In this document: positions 39,875-50,784 of the stretch, in pieces
How positions within the stretch are numbered: the first letter of the stretch is position 1
Layout: each line of letters starts with the position of its first letter
Assembly: GCA_039105265.1 (NCBI GenBank)
Contig: JAPFFF010000034.1
Span: 1,178,001 to 1,242,000, forward strand
Reading direction: 5' to 3'
DNA: 64,000 bases
DNA from: Tritrichomonas musculus
Taxonomy: Eukaryota > Parabasalia > Tritrichomonadida > Tritrichomonadidae
Position numbers and translations under genes: made by a program
Notes under the pieces: model-generated
Told to the model about the DNA's origin: nothing
What the model saw: only the letters and a program-made list of their open reading frames with translations
Database searches by the model: none

Positions 39875-42284
39875 ATAATAATAATAATAATAAATAATAA
39901 TAATATTTATATTTTTGTTAATATATGAGAAATTTAATGATTTCTAAAATAAAATATGTATATAATGGCGAAAAAAAATCTTTTTGACTTTCTTCATTGG
40001 TTTGCAAAATATTATTTTGCTGATCATTTGTATAATCGATGTCGTTCTTATAAATTCGGTCCATAAAAACAAACTTTTATTTGAGTAAAAAAATCCTTGT
40101 CACTTTTATAAATTTTCTATCAAATATTTTAGAATAAATAATTCTTTTTATTTCCTCATAATTTTCATGTGTTTTTTTATAATTAATTAATTTTTACTGA
40201 ATAAATATATTAAAGATTAAAGGATATTATTTTTACTGATTATATCAAACTTATTTCCAATATAAACAGCAATTAATAATAAAAATAATTTAAATTATTG
40301 AAAATTTCATAAAAATATAAAATAAACCTTTCAATATTATTTTAAACATTCATTTGAACTTTTCGATTATATTTTAAACATTCATTTGATCTTTATTGGA
40401 ACTTTTTCTCAACTTTCACCTCAATTACGAAGTCGTATTCCCAAAAATAATTCATATCAAAAGCTAGCTTTCATCAAAATTTGATGTTATATCTCTACCA
40501 TAAAAATTGCTATATAGAGATGACCAAGCCGAAATCTAGGTACAATATTTTAAATTTATTTTCAAAATACGGCAATATCCGCAAAATTAATTAGATTTTT
40601 TTTTTTATTTTCTATACATATTTCATAAATCAGATAAAGAATCAAGTTATATTTATATAATGGAGTACATGTTATATTCAGTCAGCAATGATTATTAATA
40701 GCATGTTTTTACTAACCTACTCCCTTTCTTTGAGAACGAGTCCATAATTGGGAAAAGTTTTTTTACTCTATGAAAAAGTTAATAAAAGTTTAACTTTTTA
40801 AAAACTTTATTTTTTTTTGAGTTGTTTTTAATCGTTTTGGGAAAAGTATTTTTGAACTAAATTTTTAGTTCTTTGGGGTCACTGGTTCGATTCCCATCCA
40901 AGGTCAAAATTATTTGAGTAATTTTTTCGTGGACAATCAGTATATGTATATTAAAATTGAATGAGTAAAAAAATAATCTTATTCAGAATTTTCTCAATTT
41001 AAAATTCAATAAAATCTTATCAATTTTTGTTTCTCAGAAAATATGAGTAATTAAATTCTTATGTTTTTATATTAACATTAGAATCTACTAATATTGAATA
41101 TGATATTTATTTATAATTATATACATATATATATATTATAATATTTTTAATAACAATTACAAGTTATTTTTAATAAGATATAATAATTTAGAATTGAATG
41201 AAATAAAATAATTATATTTATACAATATCATTCAATAAATTAAGAATGGTGCTTGAAATAATTTTTCTAAACTATTATCAAAAACTGTTAAGTACAAAAA
41301 ATTTTTTTAATTTATGCTTATTTTATTTATTATAAACATATTTAAAATGAAAATCAAATATATATTAAATATAACTTATATATGATATGAAAACCAAATA
41401 TTACATAATAATATTAGATATATATTGAATGGTATTTGATGTAAATTTCATTTTGAAATAAAGTTGCGCACGATTAAATGTGATTATTTTATAGTATACA
41501 ATCATATATATCACATAAATAAAAATATGTATTGATACTTTATATTATCTAAAATTTGTTTGATATTTCAGAAAAGTTAAATCTATATGGCATACAACCA
41601 AAAAATGCAATTTTTTTAATCACATTGAAGATAAAATTATTTTTAACTAAATGATTAGAAAATGGAAATGTATTTGAATATAAAATGATACATTAAACTA
41701 CTGAAAATCAATATCATTTCATGATATTTCACATTAAATGATTTCCAAAAAAGTTTGAATAGCTCAATGAATTATCGTTTAAAATTATTTAATTAAAAAT
41801 ATAAAGAGTTCTATATGGAATTTATTTAATTATATTAAATAGAAAAAGAGATATTCATAAATTTTCAAAAAACGAGTAACGTATTTTTATCGTTGCACCA
41901 CCCATCTTTATGATGGATTTTCTGATATTAATTTGATATAAATAATCATATAAATAAAATTATTTTATCTTAATAAGGAAAATAAAATAAACTGATTTGA
42001 GAGTCATAATCTCATAATATAATAATATATTCATTATAAATATGTATCAAATCATAATATTTTGCATTTTTTGTAAAAAAATTTTGAATGACTTTTATAT
42101 TTTTTATTGTATTTTTGAAAGAAATTGATAAAGCACGTTTTTTTGTAAAAATATTTTTTCTATATCTTGGAATTGTCAATAGCAATCTCGATAAAAAATT
42201 ATAATTAGCTTTAGAAAATGTTATAGAATAATATAATTTACTTAAGGAATGATTGTATCACAAGAAGCTAGACGTTGCACCTAT
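39300..42284. mobile_element. Older TIR element hosting a nested insertion
   Basis: The ends are ATAGGTACAACATCTAACTT on the left and, reversed, ATAGGTGCAACGTCTAGCTT on the right. Flanking 8-base sequences ATTATTAT (39292-39299) and ATTTTTAT (42285-42292) differ by one base, as expected of an aged target duplication. Without the inner element (39676-41913) it is about 750 bases. No gene. It shares the end core GGT(G/A)CAAC with the inner element, so both belong to one superfamily with 8-base duplications (hAT- or P-like by that criterion alone). Confidence 0.65.
39676..41905. mobile_element. 2.2-kb non-coding TIR element with perfect 8-base target duplication
   Basis: It begins ATGGGTGGTGCAACGATAAA and ends with the reverse of the same sequence (22-base inverted ends). 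CTTTATGA flanks it exactly on both sides (39668-39675 and 41906-41913). The interior is AT-rich, with a poly-T run of about 32 at 39839-39870 followed by an AAT microsatellite, and holds no gene or transposase trace. The intact target duplication shows a fairly recent, non-autonomous insertion. Confidence 0.85.
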
Positions 42285-42292
42285 ATTTTTAT

Positions 42293-42980
42293 TAATTCAA
42301 AAAATATGTATTCAATTAATTCAATATGCTTCTGAAAAATAAAAATATATTTTTAATGGCCATCAATGAATAATTTTGGTAAAGCAAATAATCATTATAT
42401 TCAATATTTAATTAGAGATATTATTTATCATTATTTTCCATTTTTATGCAAAAAAAGTCCACGCACCTCTCATTTTTTCATTAATTTTTTGACCTCAGTG
42501 AATCTCTATCCGATTTTTCATAAAAAAATAATATTTGTTTTATTAATTGATAAATGATTTGTTTTAGGTATTTTTAATCTATTTCTTGTGGCCAATTTTG
42601 AAATATTACATAAGATCATTTTGAGAAAGACATGAGATATACAATTGTTTTAGATGAAGATCTATAGTCTGTATCTAGGGTTGACTGTCAACAGTCCATA
42701 TTTAGACAGCAAATTCAATTGTGGATAGCCCTTCAAATTTTGGAATGCAGTCGAGTTTTAAAAAAAATCTACTTTTTGATTTTAAAAGGCTAAAAACAAT
42801 CAGAAAATGTAGAACGATAAATGATATCTTTTATTAATCATTGAACATGCTCTGAATTGTAATTATCTATAAAAAAAATCTACTTTTTGAAAGAAATTTA
42901 AATTAAAATACGTTTTTTGGCAGATATTTTATTTCAATAAAATTTTAATCTATGTTAGCATCACTTTTATTTTGTCTTTA
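42293..42980. other. Spacer before a small transposase-like gene
   Basis: AT-rich, nothing recognised. A 63-codon open frame at 42366 has no support. Confidence 0.4.
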
Positions 42981-43469
42981 ATGTTCAAGACATCTCGATC
43001 AAGAACTGTTATTATCATTCTTCCATTAGAAATGCAAGAAATCACACATTGGTCAAAGGAAGAAATTTTGCCACCTGAAGATAATGAATTCTATGAGAGC
43101 TTTGATTACCATTTAAAATATTTAAAGCAAATGACATTAATCTCAATACAAAATTTATGCAAATTAATGAAAATATCAACTTCGACATATTATTTATTTA
43201 ATTCAATAAAACCCATTCAAATTCAAAGCATTCAAGAGCTTCCTGGAAGCCATAAAATTGTTAGAGACGAAGACGAAATCCAACTTCTGGGGCTTATTGA
43301 ATTCTGTCAATCAACATTTAACTGTATTCGACCATGTGAAGCTAGAAAATGGCTCGAAAGATATATTCTTGAAACAAAAGGACAAAACATTACACTTGAC
43401 CGCTGCTGGTTCTATAGGTTTATGCAAAGACATTCTGAAAAGTATTCAATTCTGTCCCAACCTGAGTGA
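42981..43469 (+). CDS. Small HTH protein resembling the N-terminus of a Tc5/pogo-type transposase
   Basis: A 162-residue protein from the ATG at 42981. A first helical part holds MTLISIQNLCKLMKISTSTY, which has a helix-turn-helix pattern. A second domain (about 95-155: DEDEIQLLGLIEFCQS.....EARKWLERYI....LDRCWFYRFMQRH) resembles the second HTH (Tc5/CENP-B type) of pogo-like transposases, where a W/F-x-x-F-x-x-R-H motif is typical. No DDE domain follows, so it is a fragment or a DNA-binding domain on its own. TCACTTTT ahead of the ATG (42961) is initiator-like and may mean it is expressed. Confidence 0.45.
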   Translation: MFKTSRSRTVIIILPLEMQEITHWSKEEILPPEDNEFYESFDYHLKYLKQMTLISIQNLCKLMKISTSTYYLFNSIKPIQIQSIQELPGSHKIVRDEDEIQLLGLIEFCQSTFNCIRPCEARKWLERYILETKGQNITLDRCWFYRFMQRHSEKYSILSQPE

Positions 43470-43755
43470 TTTTTCCAGTGTTGTAATCGTATTTCAATTA
43501 TTTAATACACGTTAAAAATTTATCACAAATAAAAAAATATCTCTTCGCTTTCACCTTAACCTTTAACAAATACTCAACTAATTTTGTTTATATAAATGCT
43601 TTTCTCTTCATCTTATTTACAAAAAAATATATTATATAAATGCATTGAAACTGAAAAAAAAGTATAAATTTTTTGATACTTGGCTTAAATCAGAAGAAGA
43701 TGACTGGGATTTTGGCCTGAGCTCTGTTTTTATTAATCAATTATAAAAATACAAA

Positions 43756-44157
43756 TTAGACCAAAAAAATTGATGCCGTTCCAGGTTCAATAAGAAAAAG
43801 GAAGTTTATCACCTTTTTCGTTTTATCTCTAGAAAAAATCAAAGTGAAGAATTTATCCTGATTGACATTAATGACGCAATTGAAGTAAAAATGAGCCAAA
43901 AAATAGTTGATGGATGTGATTAAAATATCCACTTTTCTCTCCCCGATCTTGTCTTCAAGTAGAAAAAATTGTTTTCTGAAGTCTTCGAATTCCAGGATGC
44001 AATCTTGTGTCCTTTTAAAATCCGAAGGTGATCCATTATCCCCTCCTGATTTATGAGAGTTATTTTTCTTATCTCCTCTACCTGGTCCGGTAGGTCGAGT
44101 ATTAATTGGACCAAAACCATGCTCTTGTGTCTTCCACAAGTTTTCAAATATAAACAT
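43756..44157 (-). CDS. Hypothetical protein, weak
   Basis: 133 residues from an ATG. The N-terminal third is Gly/Asn/Pro-rich with a NTRPTGPGRGDKK stretch; the rest is hydrophobic and helical. An overlapping frame of 80 codons is open on the same strand, so neither is certain. Base composition is richer in G+C than its surroundings between 43930 and 44150, which slightly favours a gene or gene relic. No family recognised. Confidence 0.25.
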   Translation of the reverse strand: MFIFENLWKTQEHGFGPINTRPTGPGRGDKKNNSHKSGGDNGSPSDFKRTQDCILEFEDFRKQFFLLEDKIGERKVDILITSINYFLAHFYFNCVINVNQDKFFTLIFSRDKTKKVINFLFLIEPGTASIFLV

Positions 44158-44289
44158 TGCAAATTTGCTTAATTTTTTTTTTAAAAAAAAAAAAAAAAAA
44201 TTATAGAATCGATGTTTTTATTATTATGATCATATCCCAAACATGTTAAATAATTAATAATAATAATTAATATTATAGATAGCAACATC

Positions 44290-44348
44290 TACTGCAAGAC
44301 GCATACAGATACCAGATTCACTTGTTCAAGGCTCATGGTCTTGCAGTA
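44290..44348. repeat. Isolated GC-richer stem-loop
   Basis: TACTGCAAGAC (44290-44300) pairs perfectly with GTCTTGCAGTA (44338-44348) around a 37-base loop. The segment is markedly less AT-rich than its surroundings. It could be part of a non-coding RNA or a decayed element end. Confidence 0.6.
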
Positions 44349-45996
44349 TACCTTTTTAAATTGTTTATGTCAAAATTTTTTCAGATAATTTGCTGTTACT
44401 CAAGATTCTAGCATTTAGTCAGGAATTCTTCAGAATTCTTGTATTAATCGTTGCTGCAAATTATAAAGATTTTATTATATAATAAACACGATATCAAATT
44501 AGTATCAGGAATCACCAAAAGGAACAACAAATATCAATTTATTTAGAAATCATTTTCAAAGTGAAACAAATCAAAAATTTCATATACTTATTCATTAAGA
44601 ATTTCAAAAGTAAAAACAAAAGTTCAAAGTATCAAAACTGGAGGATATTATGTAAACATATAATATGACTATTCCCAGAGAAATTAATAATAATAATTTT
44701 TTCATTACAATTTGTATTGACGAAAAGCCATTTGCCCCCAAAAAATACAGAAATAAAAATTTAAAGACTTCCACTAAATTACAAATGAAAGATACCTCCT
44801 TTTTTTAGGATCAAATCTTCTCACAAATAATGATCCTCATTGTTTATTAGCTGCAAAAAGTTGCCCCCTCAAGATCACCAATTACTCTAAGGCCATAAAA
44901 GCGGTATCATCTAAAATTTATACAATTTTCACAATTAAAAATCCAAATATTTAGAAAAACCATCTAAAAAAGAAAAAAATGGCCATTTATATCTAGTATT
45001 TTTGGCTTAATTTTATCTTTTAAAATAATTCTTCGTTATAATTTCAAAATCTATTTCATTATAAATTCTCTTTTTCATCACCATAATCTCTTTTAACTGC
45101 ATTTATCATTTTAAAAGTGTTCAAAGAGTAAATTTTGGCGATTTCTCACAATTTAACGAATTTGAAAAATCAACGTCTTCTGATTATTCAATAAAAATGT
45201 TGACGACTCCATAAATTACTTACTAAACCAGAAAATATTAAATTTCAAAAAGAAAGATCTTCAAAGTTAAAACGCAAAAGTCTTTTTCCACAGCCTTCTA
45301 TTTTTCTTATCTATGTACTTATAAAAGAAAGTTTTATAATTATTCAGGTACAATAGTCATTTTTTAAAGATATCATTTTTTGAATCAGACAAGATGTAAA
45401 ATCTTCCAGAAACAAATTCTGAAAAATTCAAAGTCAAATTTGATATAAAACTTACAAAGCTTATTATCTTTATCTGAATTCATCTTTGAGGATATAAACA
45501 GGAACTTATGATAAAATACATTGTCATTGACAATTATTTATTTAATTATAATAAGGTAATAAGTTCATATTTTTTACACAAAATCCCTTGGTATATAAAC
45601 TTGATAATTGATTTATATGATAATTATGAAATATCTCTTTTTTAATAGTTTGTTGAATCTCAATACAAAAATATGATTGATACTTGTTTACTTACCAACA
45701 GCATAACATTGCTTATTCAAATAAGTCATTAGAAAACAAAATGCAAATATAAAACATTTATACTTTATAAGAATATCAATTATTATAGTTTTAGCTCATC
45801 TGAACTGTATTTTAATACTAGAAAAATCATCAAAGGCCTAAATTCATTCGAAAAACGAAACAAAGTATACACAAATCATGAAGATTATGAGTGTTTTCAT
45901 AAAAAAAAGGCTTAAACTGATTCCAAAACCAAGATTAGGCCTTTTATACACCACATAACTTATCAATTCAGTATTTAAAACCAAATAATATTGTTT
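44349..45996. other. Gene-free AT-rich DNA
   Basis: About 1.65 kb with no supported gene, repeat or element end. Confidence 0.5.
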
Positions 45997-46003
45997 CTTC
46001 GTT

Positions 46004-46867
46004 TTAGGCTTGTTTATTTTGATCGATATCAAAAACGTCACTTTTTTACATCCGATACTCGATTTTCAGTTTATAAATTTCATATCGAGATTATCGATTA
46101 TCAGGATATCATATATGAAATGTGATATAAAAATAATTGTAAACTTTATATCAATTACCGAGATCTCGAGATCTCAAACAGATTTATCTTTTTTTATAAT
46201 TGATATTTGTGATTTTAAAATATTCAAAAATAAATAATAGAATGTATTGGACAATCGTTTTTTTCTACACCACTTTTTTGAATGACTCATGGAAAGCAAA
46301 AAACCGCCATCTTAAGGTGAAATTTGACTTACTCTGTTAAGAAAATTAACCAAAAAAATCCTAAATTTAAATTTTCTCTTAAAATTATAACTATTTGCTT
46401 TTTTTGATTTATTTTTTTTTTATTTTTACATAATTTTTCAGGATTATACGCACCAGTGATCACAACAGGACTGCGCGAAGCCGAATAGGGCTCCTTGAAT
46501 CTTTATTAACTATATAATTATGCATTTTTTAGCAAAAATTGAATAAAAAATGTATAAAAAAGTATTCAAAAAGTTAAAAAGTTTTCAAAAAGTGGTGTAA
46601 AAAAATACGATTCCATGAATGTATTGATGTTTATATTATGATTAAAATCAAAAAATACATTTTTTTTTTATGAAATATATGAGATTATATTACGATCAAA
46701 TATTTATCAAAAAGTTTAATTGAAAATTCTGATATTCTGATATCAAAAGCTGAGAAAACAAAATCTCGATCTCTGAAATCGATATCGAGAATCAGTGCAT
46801 ATTTATGTATCGATATCAAAAAGTCAATCAATTATCGATCTCGAGAATCGGAGAATATCAAGCTAAC
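46004..46867. mobile_element. 864-base TIR element with 7-8-base target duplication
   Basis: Left end TTAGGCTTGTTTATTTTGAT; right end, reversed, TTAGCTTGATATTCTCCGAT. CTTCGTT flanks both sides (45997-46003 and 46868-46874). Inner inverted segments include TACACCACTTTTT near 46267 and its reverse near 46590, and many GATATCGAG/CTCGATATC-type blocks. No gene. A partial copy of the right end lies at 14209-14449, whose terminus (CAAGCCTAA) gives the better-kept end sequence. Confidence 0.75.
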
Positions 46868-47073
46868 TTCGTTTTGTAATGGATATTATTGATCATGCCT
46901 AAAATTGCTTTCATGCTCTAAATAAAAAATACATATCCCTGATAAAAAAAATTGCTTTGATTAAATAAATTTGAGAAAAACCAAAGGCTTTAAATAGGCA
47001 AAATTAGAAATAATATCAAAAAAAACCGTTTTTTATTTAAATTTTATGAAATAATACGTTAAAGTAATACGTT

Positions 47074-47078
47074 TCATT
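47074..47078 (+). promoter_or_regulatory. Initiator-like TCATT before the EF-hand gene
   Basis: TCATT with its A nine bases before the ATG, in the context GTTTCATTTTTATAATG. It matches the trichomonad initiator well. Confidence 0.6.
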
Positions 47079-47084
47079 TTTATA

Positions 47085-47657
47085 ATGAGTGACCAGCCTC
47101 TTACAGATGCAGAAAGAGAAGGAGTTAGAAAACTCATTTTGCATTATGATCCCAGTGGAGATGGATCTTTAGATTTTGATGAATTCCTTAAATTCCTTAA
47201 GGCCCTTCCAAATGTGAATTTGGAAGATTTTTCTGTTGATGACATTACAGAAACGGAGCCCCTTATTTCACTTGAAAAGGCTAGGTGCTACTTTGATGGA
47301 TTGGACATTGATAATTCGCACCATATCAACGCAAACGAGGTTTGCGAATTCATTAATGCCTCTAGAACAAAAGATTTCAAATGGCAAACAAAGTTAATTT
47401 TCCGTGCTGCAGACAAGGATCGATCACGTAAAGTTAGCTTTGATGAACTTGCCAACGTTGTAAAGAATTTGGATGGTATGGAAATGACAAAAGATCAATT
47501 TAAAGATAGGTGCAAGATTGAACTTGGTAAGGCAAAGAATGAGCTTGAATATTGGGAATTTTATAAAATCATTTCAGGAGAAGAGCTTGATCATAATACA
47601 GATCCATATGATGGAAAACTCCCCGAAACGAAATCCAGCTGTTGTCTCCTTATTTAA
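47085..47657 (+). CDS. EF-hand calcium-binding protein with C-terminal CaaX box
   Basis: A 190-residue protein. Calcium loops are DPSGDGSLDFDE (about 25-36), DIDNSHHINANE (about 76-87) and DKDRSRKVSFDE (about 111-122). A fourth C-terminal hand (about 140-165) has no good loop. The second and third loops keep Asp at 1, 3 and 5 or near equivalents and Glu at 12. The protein ends SSCCLLI: CLLI is a CaaX box whose final Ile favours geranylgeranylation, and the preceding Cys could be palmitoylated. This predicts a membrane-attached calcium sensor similar to calmodulin- or calcineurin-B-like proteins. Stable composition and a good initiator suggest a working gene. It is convergent with the PITP gene. 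Confidence 0.93.
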   Translation: MSDQPLTDAEREGVRKLILHYDPSGDGSLDFDEFLKFLKALPNVNLEDFSVDDITETEPLISLEKARCYFDGLDIDNSHHINANEVCEFINASRTKDFKWQTKLIFRAADKDRSRKVSFDELANVVKNLDGMEMTKDQFKDRCKIELGKAKNELEYWEFYKIISGEELDHNTDPYDGKLPETKSSCCLLI

Positions 47658-47839
47658 TTAATAAACTAGTCTTTAATTTTTTTAATAATATTTGTTAATT
47701 AAAACGTTATCCAAATTGCTTACAAGCAACACCTATTAAAGAATAAATTAATAGCATCAATTAAAAAGTTGTAATGTTGAATGAAAAGTAGGAATTGTGG
47801 ATAATTCTATATTTTTATTCTCTAATACTATTAAATAAT

Positions 47840-48658
47840 TTATTCATCTGTAATAAAACCTTCACCTTCTTTTTGCTTTTGTGCAGCCTCGTTTTCTAAG
47901 CGAAGAATATCATCATCTGATAATGGAAACCATTCTTTGGATGTAGAAATTAATTTTCGGTGTGATTCTGTAAAAAGCCTTGGATAAACACTTTTTGTTA
48001 CTAATTCTTCAACAGCTTTTTGAAGCCCCCACCATTTAAATTGAAATTTAACAACTTTAATACAGCAAACCATGTCACCATCGTAATGTTTTGTCCATTC
48101 TGGTAACTTATCACAGCTCCATGAACCAGGCTTCCCTGCTAATTTTGTATTAATTTCTGCTTCAGGACAGCAAAACCCCTCCATATTAAGTTTTTTGTCA
48201 CTAGATTGAGGATCTCCATCAACAATATCAAGATACCAAATATTTCTTTGCTTGAGTTCATCATCTGAAAGGTTAAGAGCGTTCTCAGGAAAATCCATTC
48301 CATTTGTATAAGCAATATGCTGTGATTCAACATTTAAAATAAAATCATCTCCAAGTGCTGGTATGAAATCAATTGTATTATAGTGCGGAAATGCGTTCCA
48401 TGATTTTTCATGAAAATGAAGATATTTATCCGGAACAGCCCATCGAATAAATGCAGGTATTTTTGATTTTATGTGAAATATTTTATATGTAAAACGTCCT
48501 TCTTCTTTTTCGTTTTTAAAAAGTTCATTTTTAACAAGTTCAATTCCTTCTCCTCCTCCTGCTTCAGATTTAACATATTCTAGATTCATGTACCGATTTC
48601 CGATGTGATATTTGTCAAGTCGAGTGGGAACTATTACACGAAACTCAAATATTTTCAT
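47840..48658 (-). CDS. Phosphatidylinositol transfer protein (class I PITP)
   Basis: A 272-residue protein, the usual length for single-domain PITP. Family blocks in order: N-terminal strand EFRVIVPTRLDKYHIGNRY, GGGEGIELVKNE, YKIFHIKSKIPAFIRW, the hallmark EKSWNAFPHYNT, a long strand region with LNLSDDEL, WTKHYDG, VVKFQFKWWGLQKAVEELV (helix G region) and the C-terminal WFPLSDDDILRLE. PITPs move phosphatidylinositol and phosphatidylcholine between membranes and feed phosphoinositide signalling and Golgi traffic. The ATG follows TCACTTTT by 14 bases. Confidence 0.96.
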   Translation of the reverse strand: MKIFEFRVIVPTRLDKYHIGNRYMNLEYVKSEAGGGEGIELVKNELFKNEKEEGRFTYKIFHIKSKIPAFIRWAVPDKYLHFHEKSWNAFPHYNTIDFIPALGDDFILNVESQHIAYTNGMDFPENALNLSDDELKQRNIWYLDIVDGDPQSSDKKLNMEGFCCPEAEINTKLAGKPGSWSCDKLPEWTKHYDGDMVCCIKVVKFQFKWWGLQKAVEELVTKSVYPRLFTESHRKLISTSKEWFPLSDDDILRLENEAAQKQKEGEGFITDE

Positions 48659-48666
48659 TCTTATTT

Positions 48667-48674
48667 AAAAGTGA
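48667..48674 (-). promoter_or_regulatory. Initiator-like TCACTTTT for the PITP gene
   Basis: On the minus strand, TCACTTTTAAATAAGAATG places the initiator A 14 bases before the start codon, a good match to the trichomonad consensus. Confidence 0.6.
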
Positions 48675-50232
48675 TGTGATGATTAATTACTTTTTATGGA
48701 GTAATATTTTATGACAAAATCAAAAACAACTTATTTTGTAAATTAATAAATATTTATAATAAATAATTATTTAATAAGACTATTGTTTATCCATAATATT
48801 TATTTTAAATATAAGTATATTATTTTTAAAATAATTTAAAAAGATATATTTTTCTTTTAAAAAAAAAGATTATTTCATTTATAACGTATTTTACAGAAAT
48901 TTCAAAATACATCAGAATTTATTCAATATTAATAAAATATTTTTATTATTGTATTCCAATAGCTGTATATAAAAATAATATTATCTTGACTTTTAATAAA
49001 TAATTATTTTTTAAATACTATAGAAAAAAAAATATTTAACCGCAAATGAACTAATTTTCGTGTAAACGTATAGTTTATTTTATTATCATCCTCTCAAATA
49101 TTTTATTGTAAAACAGAATTGAATGGAAATTATATTTGTTCATTATTGAATTATAATTAAGATTTATTAATTAAAAGATTATAAAATAAGATTTTAATTT
49201 AATTTAACATACTTTTAGATACTAATATGATCTCAATTTCCTCTTTCACAAAAAGATATCAAAGTTAAAATCATATCTATGCATTTAGATTCTTCACAAC
49301 AGTAGAAATAAGATTTTTTAAATATAGTAACATGCTAAATGAGCTTTTATTATGTACCAATTATAAGATTTGAATATATAAAAAAAAACATTCTTTTATT
49401 TATTTAATAAAAGGCTCATTTATATAATATAGTATGGCTAAAACATGACTGATATTTAATTTAAAAACAACTACTATAAATATATAAAAGTTTGATTAAG
49501 AAATTATTAAAATTTTGATAAGTCTATAAAGTTGTGATGATTAAACCTTCAAAATATTCAAAAGTTAAAAAGTATAACTTAAAAAATAGTTTCGTTTTAC
49601 ATAATAATATAAAAAAATTGTGATGGAAGAGAATGCAGCAATATATTCAATACTTGTTGCATTAGATGCTGATCGTTTTGTCACGATGTGAAAAGTCAGC
49701 TTCTTTCATTAATCTTCTGAATTCTTTGTTTGTGAGAAATAAAAATAAGATTTTGATATATCATAAAAAATTTCCTTTATTATATTTAATTTTTGCTCAA
49801 TTGCAATTCTATATTTTTATTAAAGAAATTGGTTCGATTAGATATATATACGTTTTTTTTTTAATTCTTATTATTTTTTTTACAAAACAACCTAAATAAA
49901 GTTTAAATTTGTGTTACTAAAGAACTAAATCAGTGCCATGTTTTATGCTGTAATAGATATTTTAGTATCAGTCATTTTATTTAACTATTTAATTTGATAC
50001 TTTTTAATATATTTGCTCGAGGTCATTTTTCATTTTCCATAGTTAGCAGTCAGACTAGTTAAACACAAAAGTAAATTTAAATATTATTTTTTTATTCTCC
50101 ATTATATAATTACCGTTATCATTTAAAATGTTACAAGCATAAGAAAAACATATTTTAAATATTACAAGCTTGATAAAAATATATTTCTTATATTTGTGAA
50201 GTTTGGTGAAGCTTTAGAAGAAGATTGATACA
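48675..50232. other. Gene-free AT-rich DNA
   Basis: No supported gene. A short frame from 49623 starts MEENAAIYSILVALDADRF but stops after about 22 codons; it may be a relic. A 77-codon hydrophobic frame at 49666 starts with a weak context and is not supported. Confidence 0.5.
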
Positions 50233-50484
50233 TATAATTTAAAGAATGCTATGGATAATTTGAAGAAAGTCGTTGATAATTTGAAGATTGGGGTGGATAA
50301 TTTAATATTAGTGTTGGAAAGATGAAGAATCTTACTGGTTAATTAAAAATTATTGTAGATCAGTTGAAGATTGATTCCGATAAATTGAAGATTAGCGTGG
50401 ATAATCCGAAGATTTTTGTGGGGGAGTTGAATATCGTTGTAGATAATTCGAAAATTATTGAAGTTTAGTTGAGGATCGATGTGA
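50233..50484 (+). repeat. Decayed 21-base tandem array, 12 units
   Basis: Units of exactly 21 bases near the consensus GATAATTTGAAGATTNNNGTG; the first three in frame read DNLK..V-type heptads. Later units have many changes and stops but keep the 21-base step without a slip. The seven-residue period suggests a former coiled-coil coding region. Confidence 0.8.
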
Positions 50485-50784
50485 AGGATTAGCATATATT
50501 TATTTATTTATGTATTGAAAAAATAATATATTTTTTAAAAGAAATTCTATGAGTATATGAAAAAAGTATTTTAACACCCTTTCAAAATGATCTATACGTT
50601 TACACCAAAATTAGTTCATTAAAGGTTATTGAATTTTTTGTAATATAACAGAAAAAGATATGTACATATTACTTGATTATGATGCTAGAAAATATTAAAT
50701 AAATTTAAGTTTTTATCATAATTTTATTGAATAATAACTTTTATTGAATATATAATTAATAAAAGTTTCTAAATATTATTTTGA

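Noticed and set aside
40860-40915. Perfect B-box-like GGTTCGATTCC with a short upstream stem
   Set aside because: T-stem and acceptor stem do not pair; at best a decayed tRNA-derived piece.
49666-49899. 77-codon hydrophobic open frame
   Set aside because: Low-complexity AT-rich translation and no start signal.
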